Below are positions 19,921 to 29,933 of a stretch of DNA of 64,000 bases, one piece after another. Below the pieces are notes generated by a model. That model was given only the letters and a program-made list of their open reading frames with translations, was not told where the DNA came from and made no database searches. Numbering within the stretch: the stretch's first letter is position 1; every line of letters starts with the position of its first letter. Source of the stretch: Tricholoma matsutake (lineage: Eukaryota > Basidiomycota > Agaricomycetes > Agaricales > Tricholomataceae); the NCBI GenBank assembly GCA_026075535.2, contig AP026544.2, positions 310,001-374,000 on the forward strand, read 5' to 3'. The translations under genes and the position numbers were made by a program.

Positions 19921-21598
19921 GAAGAACACAACTTCCCATATCAGTGCACCTTCTCTTACTTGCACATACATCATTGTTTCACTGTGCCACATCTGATTAC
20001 TCATCCTTTCCACATGAGCCAGAAGTACTTGTACATATGTAATCTACCTTTTCTTTTGTAAGCCGACGCCAGGCCTTGCCTTACATTGCGACTGCCAGTG
20101 ATGGAGAGGCAGTGCTCATCATTAGGACAGCTGCAACCAGACAACTGATTGGATCTGGTTTATTTATGATTTACATCACTCTATTTGGACGACTATTTTA
20201 GTTACAAGCTGAATTCAGTGTTATCCCCGAGATCAGGCACTGTTGGAAGAGTTATTGATCTGAAGTGTCAAATTAGGTGCCTGACGAATGACGAATGATC
20301 AACGAATGATTGATGAATGATTGATGAACCATCACGTGACCCATAAACATTTGGAGAGGTATCGAAGAAAAAATCTTGAATTTGTCAAAGAAGTGATTCA
20401 TGACAGATTCTACAATTATGTCCAAACCTTCAACTTCTAATCCCGGCCCTAATCCTGTTCCCACACCAGTACTAGAGGCAAAAATTGATGTGCTTACAGT
20501 GCAAATGTCCCAATTAGTGTCAGTGTTGGCAGCATCACAGCCCAGACAAGTGGAAGTACAGCCAGAGACAACAGGAGAAAGAGATGATGAGATGGAAGAG
20601 ATGGTGGAGTGGATGTTGCAGGAGGATGAGACGGTGGAGAAATCCAGAAATGGAAAAGTGCACTTACCTCAGTACATGCCCCCACAAATCTTTGACGGTA
20701 CCATGGAGAATACAAAATCCTTCATCAGCTCTATAGTATTGTACATCCATGGGAGGAAGCCAGAGTTTCATACAGCCGAGTCTAGGATTATGTTTGCTCT
20801 CTCATACATTCAGGGGGAAAGCACAGTTCTGGAGAAATGAGGCTATTAATCAAATTGCCATGGGAAATAAACCATTTGCAACCTTCAAGGAATTTCTGGA
20901 GAGATTGGAGGCAGAGTTTGGAGACCCTAATCCAAAGGCAACAGCCAATGCTAAATTAAAGACCATGTGCCAAGGTTCCCTAATGGCAGACAAATTTATT
21001 TTGCAGTTCAAAGCAGAAGCTTCGCAGATGGATATGGGAGAAGCCACGTTGGTAGAGTTTTTGAAAGCAGGATTAAATCCCTCTTTATTCAAGTCTATCT
21101 ACCAACTACCTTCTATGCCAGAAAAGTTGGATGAGTGGTATAATTGGGCAATGCACCTTGCCCGGCAATATTGGCAGGAACAGGCGGAGTCAAAGTTGAT
21201 GTATGGAAGTAGTAAATTTGAAAAGTCATCAGGAGGAAAGTCCAAGAAAGGAAAGGTGCCTCAGGTGCAAGCTCCAAGGGCACAGCCACTGGCCATGGCA
21301 GCAATGGAGGTTGATCAAGCAGGGAGATGAGCCCCACTTAAATGTTTTAACTGCTGTAATTTACCCCCCACCTATTCCAGTCAGAGTCCAGTTATTCCAG
21401 TTGGAGTCCAATTATCCCAGTTGGAGTCCAGTTATTCCGGTCAGAGTCCAGTTATTCTGATTGGGGTCCAGTTATTCCAGTTATTCTGACCAGATTCTGG
21501 TTGCTCCAGATGCTGAACTTAGAGTATATACCCTAATGGATAGTCAAATTTCAAGTCTTGAGTTGTCAAAGTGCCTACAAAATATATTTGTGCAGAGT

Positions 21599-21681
21599 AA
21601 GGACTGAACTCAAGACATCTTGATTAGAGTGATCACATGACAAACCAAACATGTGTGCTTAACCAGTTGAGTCACAGGAGA
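21599..21681 (-). other. tRNA-like sequence in element 2, outward
   Basis: Complement reads GTGACTCAACTGGTTAAGC (box A-like) and TTGAGTTCAGTCC (box B-like). Close relative of 14533-14620. Confidence 0.55.
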
Positions 21682-21774
21682 ATTATGAGATAGTAATATA
21701 ATGTTTATTCATGACACTCTAATTTTTTTGGAGTAGTGAAAGATCAAATGTTTTTAATTAACCACATCCCTCAC

Positions 21775-22032
21775 ATTGAATGCAAGGGAGTGGGGATGAT
21801 TGTGATGACATAGATAAACAAAAAATCCTCCCTCTCACAAGATGCGAGAGGGAGTTTTATTTATATACATAAAAAGCTAACCCCTTGCACCAAACGCGAG
21901 GGGGGAGGTAAAAACATGAAGAAAAAAATCCCTCCCCCACGCAAAATGGGGGAGGGGTGGCACAATACTAATAAATAATTAAAAGTACAAAAAAAATCCC
22001 TCCCCACACAAAGTGCGGGGGAGGGGGAGGGG
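21775..22032 (-). repeat. C-rich hairpin cluster in element 2
   Basis: Five short inverted repeats, e.g. CCTCCCTCTCACAAGATGCG followed by AGAGGGAG, CCCCTTGCACCAAACGCGAG followed by GGG, and CCCTCCCCCACGC...GGGGGAGGGG. Counterpart of 14180-14432. Confidence 0.65.
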
Positions 22033-22049
22033 ACACGACCCCGCTGTTG

Positions 22050-22605
22050 TCTGTCCTTCCACCCACGATCCACCCCATGAGCAGTTGCTTGTGAGGCTGG
22101 GGGTAGGTGGCTTGTCATCGTTGTCATTCCACCCATGGTCCACCCCATGAGCAGTTGCTTGTGAGGCTGGGGGCGGGTGGTGCGTTGTTGTCTCCTATCC
22201 CTGCACCTGGGCACCGTTCCACCCATGTTCCACCCCATGAGCAGTTGCCCATGAGGCTGGGGGTGGGTGGCTTGTTGTCGTTGTCATTCCACCCACGATC
22301 CACCCCACGAGCAGTTGCTCATGAGGCTGGGGGCAGGTGGTGTTTTGTTGTCATCTCCTGTCCCTGCACCTGGGCATCATTCCACCCACAATCCACCCCA
22401 CAAGCAGTTGCTTGTGAGGCTGGAAGTGGGTGGCTTGTCGTCGTTGTCATTCCACCCATGATGCACCCCATGAGCAGTTGCTCGTGAGGCTGGGGGCAGG
22501 TGGTGTGTTGTTGTTGTCTCCTGTCCCTGTGCCTGGGCGTCATTCCACCCACAATCCACCCCACAAGCAGTTGCTCGTGAGGCTGGGGGTGGGTGGCTTT
22601 TGTCA
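22050..22605 (-). repeat. GAGCARYTGCTC higher-order tandem array
   Basis: Seven copies of the GAGCAGTTGC core at about 22078, 22149, 22238, 22308, 22401, 22468 and 22562. Spacing alternates about 70 and 92 bp, giving a higher-order repeat near 161 bp. Confidence 0.8.
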
Positions 22606-22689
22606 TTCATTGCTGTCGTCCCCTGTCTCCATTTCTGTTTTTTTCTTTTTTTTTGGGGGGGGGGTTTGGGCGCATCAGTTGTCTCCAGT

Positions 22690-23275
22690 AGTATACAACC
22701 TAAAAAGCAATAAATTACAATTAGTTAGTTTATAAAAACAAAAAGCAAATGAAAAAAACTCACATAGGGCCCAAACGATGTGATCTGCATTGTTTGGGCC
22801 CATATTGGCTCGTTTGCGAGTGGTGGCATCATTACTAGTAGATTATAACCTAGAAAACAAAAAAAATGAGTTAGTTAGTTTATTAAAACAAAAACCAAAT
22901 GAAAAAAACTTACGTAGGGCCCAAACGACGCGATCTGCGTCGTTTGGGCCCGCATTGGCTCGTTTGTGAGTGGTGGCATCGTTGCCAGTAGATTATAACC
23001 TAGAAAGCTAAAAAAAAGTTAGTTGGTTTATAAAAACAAAAAGCAAACGAAAAAACCTTACTTAGGGCCCAAACGATGTGATCTGTATCATTTGGGCCTG
23101 TGTTCTGTCCAATCATGTCATTTGGGCCCATGTTATGTCTGGCAGTCGAGCAGAACCTATCAAACAAATCAAACAAGTTAGTTAGTATGAAAAAACAAGA
23201 AGCAAATGAAAAAAAAACATACTTAGGCCCCAAATGACGCAATCTGCATCATTTGGGCCCACGTTCCGTCCAGTC
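22690..23275 (-). repeat. Tandem array of palindrome + intron-like units (inverted)
   Basis: Four minus-strand units with intron-like segments 22763-22700, 22913-22850, 23061-23000 and 23222-23157 (64, 64, 62, 66 nt). Donors are GTGAGT, GTAAGT, GTAAGG and GTATGT; all four have CTAAC and a TAG|G acceptor. The palindrome at 22917-22951 is perfect: 15-bp arms (GGGCCCAAACGACGC) around GATCT. Confidence 0.88.
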
Positions 23276-23473
23276 AGCTCGTTTGAAGGTGGTGGTGATG
23301 GTGGCAAAGTGGTGGTGGTAGAGTGGAGAGGAGGAGGAGGTGGCATTGGCGACAGTGGTGGTGGTGGTTGGGAGCTGGCAGTCATGTGTCACATGTCCAT
23401 ATGCATATAATGGCTGTGATTAACTATGTACCTTGGTTGGGTAATAAAAATATTAAATGTATGCCCAAGAACA

Positions 23474-23550
23474 ATTGCTTGGTAGCTCAGTGGTTAAGCG
23501 TGCTGTTATGTATGCAGACCCAAGGTCGAGTATTCAATTCTTGATGTGTG
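23474..23550 (+). other. tRNA-like sequence in element 2, outward
   Basis: GGTAGCTCAGTGGTTAAGCG is a good box A and GTATTCAATTC a degraded box B. Positional counterpart of 12965-13045. Confidence 0.55.
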
Positions 23551-24099
23551 TCAAACTTTTATTTGGGAAAGCACATGCATGCCGGTTATTCTGGTTAGTC
23601 CAGTTAGTCCTGTTATTCCGGTTGTGATGAGTCTGGTCAGATTCCGGGGATTCCAGCTGTAAATTGGATCCTTATTCCGACCAGAATTGTGCTGCATAGG
23701 GAAAACTACATACAAAAAAAATTCCACCGGATTCCAGAAATTCCAGAAATTCTGTCCAGATGAACTGGAATCCCACCAGAATAGGTGGGGGAGCGTAAAG
23801 TGCTCTTTAACTGTGGGCAGTGAGGATGCATTTCTAGGAATTGTAGGCAGAAAAGAAAGATTAGGGAAGCTACAATCGAGGAAGTGAAGCCGGAAGAAGG
23901 CAGGCAGAAGAATTTTGTGGAAGAGTCCCAGTGAAGGTTTCCCCATTGGTGACCCACAATCATTATAATGTATTAGTATCCGAGGAAACCCAGAGTAAAT
24001 CAGAAAAGGAAATCAAGGAGGAGTACAACTGTTGCAAATCACATGACCCAGAAAATTGTCATGTGCCATTTCCAAAAACCCCTAAATTCTTTATTCACT

Positions 24100-27000
24100 C
24101 TGTGCAAATAGAACCCGAAATCACCTTGACTATGGGACTGAAGACAGTGGACACGCATGCAGAGATTGATGTGGAAGCATTGCTTGATAGTGGTGCTACA
24201 GGATTATTCATTAATCGGTCCTTAATTACCGTAAATGGTATTAACACACGCAAGCTGGTGCAACCTATAATGGTGTACAATATTGACAGAACAGTCAATC
24301 GTGGAGGAACTATCAAGGAGGTGACTATGATCTTAAAGTATCAGGAGCATCAGGAGCGAGCTGTATTCAAAGTGTGCAATCTTGGGAAACCAATCTAATA
24401 ATAGGATGTCTGTGGTTACAGAAGCATAATCCTGAAATTGATTGGAAAACTGGGAAAGTACAAATGACTCGTTGTCCTATGGAATGTAATGTGTATGGGA
24501 GGAAGATGAAGAAGGAAAAAAGGAAAAAGAAAGAGAAAGAACATCCGAGAAAGTATTCTGTTATGATGGAGGAAGTGGAGGATGAGGAAATGCCAAATGA
24601 GGAAGTTCCAATCATGATTGAGAAAGAGGAGCAGAAGCAAACCTTTAGAGCAATTTGTGGAGGACAGTCATGGGACAAGAATATTGTGAAGGTGGAGAAG
24701 CCAGTGGAGGAATGGGTGCCAAAAGTGTATCATGAATATCTGTCAGTGTTCCAGAAGAAGGAGTCTGAGTGAATGCCAGTGTGGAAGCCATGGGATCATA
24801 TGATCAAGATGAAGCCAGGGTTTGTGCCAAAGAAGTCAAAGGTATATCTGTTATCTCCGATGGAACAAGAAGAAGTGGATGCATTCCTGAAGGAGCAATT
24901 GCGCAGAGGATACATACGATCTTCAAAATCACCACAGACATCACCAATATTCTTTGTGCCAAAGAAAGACCAAAGGAACAGGATGTGTACAGATTATAGG
25001 TATCTGAATGAGTGGACAGTGTAAGAATGCGTACCCCCTGCCATTGATCTCAGAAATAATTGACAAGGTGGGAAAAGCCAAGGTCTTTACAAAATTGGAT
25101 TTACGATGGGGATACAACAATGTACAAATAAAGAAAGGAGATGAGTGGAAGGCTGCATTTGCCACATGTCGAGGATCCTTCGAGCCACTTGTCATGTTTT
25201 TCAGGATGACTATTAGTCCCCCAACCTTTCAAAACATGATGAACAACATTTTCAAGGATGTAATAGACAAAGGCATGGTAATAATATTTATTGATGACAT
25301 TCTGATATTCATGGAGGATGAAGAAAATTATGAGGCGATAGTGCAGGAGGTGCTACAGAGGTTAGTGGAGAATGATCTATTTTTGAAACCAGAGAAGTGT
25401 GTGTTTGGGGCAAGCGAGATTGAATTCCTAGGATTATTGATCAGCCCTGACAGGATCACAATGGATCCAATCAAGGTACAGGCAATCATAGATTGGCCTG
25501 CACCCACCCATGTCAAGGAGGTTCAAGCCTTCTTGGGACTTGCAAATTATTATCATCGCTTTGTGCACAATTTTTCTAAAATTGCTGCACCCTTACATAA
25601 CCTTATGCGAAAGGGAGTAGTATGGAGGTGGGGAGAGCAGCAGCAGACAGCATTTGAGGAGTTGAAGAGAAAGTTTGTGGAGGAACCAATATTAGCCCCA
25701 GTAGATTTCACACGCCCTTTATGAGTGGAATCAGATGCATCCGACTTTGCTACTGGAGCAGTATTATCAATGCTATGCGAAGATGACAAGTGGCATCCTT
25801 GTGCATATCTGTCCCGAGAGTTGAATGATGTGGAGAGGAATTATGATGTGCATGACAAAGAGATGTTGGGGATAATATGAGCATTGGAGGTGTGGAGGCA
25901 TTATTTGGAAGGATGTACGCATCAGATTGAGATCTGGATGGATCATCAAAATCTGCAATACTTCATGTCTGCTAAAAAGCTTAATCGCTGGAAGTGCATT
26001 GGGCACTATTCCCATCGCGTTTCAATTTTCACTTGGTCCACAAAGCGGGAAGCTTAATGAGGAAAGCAGATGCATTATCCAGACGTATCAATCATAAAAT
26101 GGGGGTGGAGGAGGACAATAAAAATGTTACCTTACTCAAACCTGAATACTTTCACATTTGCGCTATGCATCAAGGGAATCTATTAATAGATAGCTCGGAA
26201 ACAGAAATGTTGTCTAAAATTAGACAATGTTCGGAAATGGATGATGAAGTAGTGGAAGCCATGAAAGCTCTGAAGGGAGCGAAGAAAGGTAATATCAAAG
26301 GAGATGAATGGGCTGAGGAACAAGGATTGGTGTTGTTTCTAGGAAAAGTGTATGTACCGGATTTGTGAAGGGAGATTATCCAGTTACATCATAATATGCC
26401 AACTGCCGGACACCCAGGAAGATGGAAGACATTGGAATTAGTAATGAGAAATTATTGGTGGCCTGGAATTTCAAAGTATGTGTTGGGGTATGTGGGTGGA
26501 TGTGATATGTGCATGCGGGGGAAGAAATTTCCAGAAAAACCTGCAGGAAAATTAATCCTGAACCATATACCTAAAGCGCCGTGGCAAGATATATCTGTGG
26601 ATTTTATTACTGGATTACCCAAAGCTCAAGGGTATGATGCAATATTCATAGTATGCAACCGCTTCACAAAGGAGGTCCATATTATACTACTACAGAAACC
26701 TCATCATTGGGCTTGGCACGCCTCTATCTAAATCAGGTATGGCAGTTACATGGGTTACCTAATACCGTCATCTCTGATTGTGGACCCCAATTTGCTTCCA
26801 CATTTATGCGAGAACTGAACAACTAAACTATCTATGGCATATCACCCACAGACCGATGGGCAGACAGAGAGAATGAACCAGGAGTTGGAGCAGTACCTAT
26901 GTATGTTTGTCAACTACTGACAAACTGACTGGCCCAAATGGCAATTGCCGAATTTTCCAACAATAACAAATTCCATTCAGCTACTCATATGTCACGCTTT

Positions 27001-27717
27001 TTCGCAAATTATGGATATCATCCTCACATGGGAGTAGAACCCAGAAGGAAAGTCAAAGTACAGTCGGTAGAAGACTTTGTATCTAAGATGCAAAAGGTAC
27101 AAGAGGAAGCAGAGGCAGCATTGAAGAAAGCATGTGATGACATGATGCGACATGCAGATTGTACTCGAGCATGTGCTCCAGAGTACAAAATTGGTGACTT
27201 GGTGTGGCTAAGTACCAAGGACCTGAATATTCCATGACCTTCGACGAAACTTATGGGGAAACAAGTTGGCCCATATGCGATCTCTAAAGTGATCTCACCT
27301 AGTGCGGTAGTGCTAAAATTACCCTGATCATTCAAGATTGATCCCAAGATTAATGTATCCTGCCTATGCCCTTACCACCCACCCACTATTCCTGGCCAAC
27401 AAACTACTCCGCAACCTCCAATAATAGTAGAAGGTGCTCCAGAATACATAGTTGAAGAAATTCTAGACTCATGTCTTTGACAGAACAAATTGGAGTTCTT
27501 AATAAAGTGGAAAAACTATACCAACAAAAATAATTCATGGGAACCTGAAGAGAATTGTAAACAAGTGCATAATGCGATCACCCAATTCTTTAAATATAAT
27601 CCAAATGCTCTGCGTTGCATTGTGAGAATGGTGTATGAGGGGATGAAATTCCAGCCTTGCCAAAATTTCACAGAGGGGACAGATGTAATATTTTCTCACC
27701 TGGAAGTCAAGGCATAA
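24100..27717 (+). pseudogene. Gypsy A1 protease-RT-RNase H-integrase-chromodomain polyprotein
   Basis: Aspartic protease (LLDSGATGLFIN near 24180); a charged Lys/Glu linker; RT from 24773 ([10 protein letters not shown], then after a frameshift at about 25020 TKLDLRWGYNNVQI, FRMTISPPTFQ, IIFIDDILIF, FLGLANYYHRF); RNase H ([29 protein letters not shown]); integrase zinc part (GHPGRWKTL, YWWPGISKYV, GCDMCMRGKK) and core ([31 protein letters not shown]); C-terminal KIGDLVWLSTKDL; chromodomain (EFLIKWKNYTNKNNSWEPEE, about 27490-27550). Nonsense codons at about 25722, 25878, 26366, 27235, 27326 and 27478 mostly replace CGA codons present in other copies. Non-functional. Confidence 0.93.
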
Positions 27718-27728
27718 AAGGGGGGTAA

Positions 27729-28130
27729 TGTTAGGAAACCACCCCATTACCTAATAAAATTTCATTTTTTATTTTATTATGTTGAATTACGCTACATGAT
27801 GCTAAATGACGCTACACTTTGATAGCATGAGAATTTTATTCGCACACATCAATATGTATGCGCATGTACGAATGTGTCGGTAACAACAATGCACAATATA
27901 TGTAACATAGTATATAAACCCTAAATATATGCCTAGGGGACCCCAGTTGTGTTCTCTTAGGTATTCCACCTATGCTTTTGGTGTGAAAGGCCTATCTCAA
28001 CAAACTCACCTATTAATAACCCCTCGCATCAAAACCATCAATTCCCCCATCACAAGTGTGGATCCCACCCCCTTCTTGTAGAGAGAACCCGCATGGTCTT
28101 AGCTAGCAGATAGTGGGTGTCGCCCTAACA
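27729..28130 (+). repeat. Gypsy A LTR shared between A1 and A2
   Basis: 402 bp, TGTTAGGAAACC...CGCCCTAACA. Preceded by the purine tract AAAAGGGGGGTAA (A1 polypurine tract) and followed by A2 5' leader, so it is 3' LTR for A1 and 5' LTR for A2. Confidence 0.93.
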
Positions 28131-28627
28131 GAAGAACACAACGTCCCATATCAGTACGCCTTCTCTTACTTGCGCATACGTCATGGTTTCACTGCACCAC
28201 ATCCGATTACTCATCCTTTCGGCACGAGCCGGAAGTACTTGTACATACGTAATCTACCTTTTCTTTCGTAAGCCAACGCCAGGCCTTGCCTTACATTGCA
28301 ACTGCCAGTGATCGAGAGGCAGCGCTCGTCATTAGGACAGCTGCAACCAGACAACCAATCGGATCTGGTTTAGTTACAATTTACTTCACTCTATTCGGAC
28401 GACTATTTTAGTTACATGCCAAATTCAATGTTATCTCCGAGATCAGGGACTGTTGGAAGGGTTATTGATCCAAAGTGTCAAATTAGGCACCTGACAAATG
28501 ATGAATGATCAACAAACCATTGACGAATGATCAACAAATGATCATGTGACCTGTAAACATTTGGAGAGATCCCAAAGAACAAATCTTGAATTTGTCAAAG
28601 AAGTGATTCATCACAGAGTTTACAATT

Positions 28628-29720
28628 ATGTCTGAACCTTCAACTTCTAATCCCGGCCCTAATCCTGTTCCCACACCAGTACTAGAGGCAAAAATTGATG
28701 CGCTTACAGTGCAAATGTCCCAATTAGTGTCAGTGTTGGCAGCATCACAGCCCAGACAAGTGGAAGTACAGCCAGAGACAACAGGAGAAAGAGATGATGA
28801 GATGGAAGAGATGGTGTAGTGGATGTTGCAGGAGGATGAGACAGTGGAGAAATCCAGAAATGGAAAAGTGCGCTTACCTAAGTACACACCCCTGCAAATC
28901 TTTGACAGTACCATGGAGAATACAAAATCCTTCATCAGCTCTATAGTATTGTACATCCATGGGAGGAAGCCAGAGTTTCATACAGCCAAGTCTAGGATTA
29001 TGTTTGCTCTCTCATACATTCAGGGGGGGCACAGTTCTGGAGAAGCGAGGCTATTAATCAAATTGCCATGGGAAATAAACCATTTGCAACCTTCAAGGAA
29101 TTTCTGGAGAGATTGGAGGCAGAGTTTGGAGACCCTAATCCAAAGGCAACAGCCAATGCTAAATTAAAGACCATGTGCCAAGGTTCCCTAATGGCAGATG
29201 AATTTATTTTGCAGTTCAAAGCAGAAGCTTCGCAAATGGATATGGGAGAAGCCACATTGGTAGAGTTTTTGAAAGCAGGATTAAATCCCTCTTTATTCAA
29301 GTCTATCTACCAACTACCTTCTATGCCAGAGAAGTTGGATGTGTGGTATAATTGGGCAATGCACCTTGATTGGTAATATCAGCAAGAACAGGCAGAGTCA
29401 AAGTTGATGTATGGAAGTAGTAAATTTGGAAAGTCATCAGGAGGAAAGTCTGAGAAAGGAAAGGCACCTCAGATGCAAGCTCCGAGGGCACAGCCACCGG
29501 CCATGGCAGTGACACCTATAGTTATGGAGTCAGCAGCACCAGCAGAGGAAATGGAGGTTGATCAAGCAGGGAGACAAGCCCCACTTAAATGTTTTAACTG
29601 CAGGCAGTTAGGACACATTTCTAGAAATTGTAGGCAGAAAAGAAAGATTAGGGAAGCTACAATCAAGGAAGTGAAGCCAGAGGAAGGCAGGCAGAAGAAT
29701 TTTGTGGAAGAGTCCCAGTG
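28628..29720 (+). pseudogene. Gypsy A2 gag
   Basis: ATG at 28628 (MSEPSTSNPGPNP). A TAG at about 28817 and a frameshift near 29025 break it. The C-terminal CCHC knuckle is intact (CFNCRQLGHISRNC, near 29590), followed by a basic tail QKRKIREAT and a TGA at 29718. It preserves the uninterrupted target of composite element 2. Confidence 0.9.
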
Positions 29721-29933
29721 AAGGGTGACTCAGAATTGTTACAATGTATTAGTATCCAAGGAAACCCAGAGTAAATCAGAAAAGGAAATCAAGGAGGAGT
29801 ACAACCCTTCTGAATCACGTGACAAAGAGGAGTACAACCATTGTCAATCATGTAACAAAGAAATTGTCACGTGCCATTTCCAAAAACCCCTAAATTCTTT
29901 ATTCGCTCTGCATGAATAGAACTTGAAATCACC

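Larger units (their letters stand above)
21354..23805 (-). mobile_element. Composite non-autonomous element 2 with hAT-like ends
   Basis: Direct repeat TTTAACTG (21346-21353, 23806-23813) flanks inverted ends (CTGTAATTTACCCCCCACC; complement of right end GAGCACTTTACGCTCCCCCA). The uninterrupted site is preserved in A2 (near 29594) and A3 (near 52650) as TTTTAACTG. The interior has the same modules as element 1 in inverted order: GGAGTCCAGTT repeats, tRNA-like (-), C-rich hairpins, GAGCARYTGCTC array, palindrome/intron array, CCACC-type (GGTGGTGG) DNA, tRNA-like (+), ATTCCGGTTA repeats. Length 2452 bp; no transposase. It postdates the A1 insertion. Confidence 0.9.
20400..23937 (+). pseudogene. 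Gypsy A1 gag, split by composite element 2
   Basis: Gag-like nucleocapsid precursor. ATG at 20400 (MTDSTIMSKPST). The frame shifts near 20815 (SYIQG to GKAQFW); the next segment is FWRNEAINQIAMGN, FLERLEAEFGDPNPKA, FILQFKAEASQMD and FLKAGLNPSLFKSIY. A Lys/Pro linker leads to the start of the CCHC knuckle (LKCFNC), where element 2 is inserted at 21354. After it the knuckle resumes at 23806 (HISRNC equivalent, GCISRNCRQKRK). A TGA lies in front of APLKCFNC. Copy A2 shows the uninterrupted knuckle. Confidence 0.88.
19520..28130 (+). mobile_element. Ty3/gypsy element A copy 1 (A1), chromodomain type, carrying an inserted element
   Basis: LTRs at 19520-19920 and 27729-28130 bracket gag, protease, RT, RNase H, integrase and chromodomain. 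Net internal length after removing the element at 21354-23813 is about 5.35 kb, matching copy A3. The right LTR is shared with copy A2. Target duplication cannot be tested because the array continues into A2. Left flank is ATCAG inside a gypsy B gag fragment. Confidence 0.92.

Noticed and set aside
22107..22735. Overlapping 95-130 codon ORFs on both strands
   Set aside because: Produced by the GAGCAGTTGCTC tandem repeat, whose unit lengths keep several frames open.
22050..23275. Regular direct repeats resembling a CRISPR array
   Set aside because: Units are 70-150 bp, spacers are themselves repeated, and the region lies in a eukaryotic transposon.
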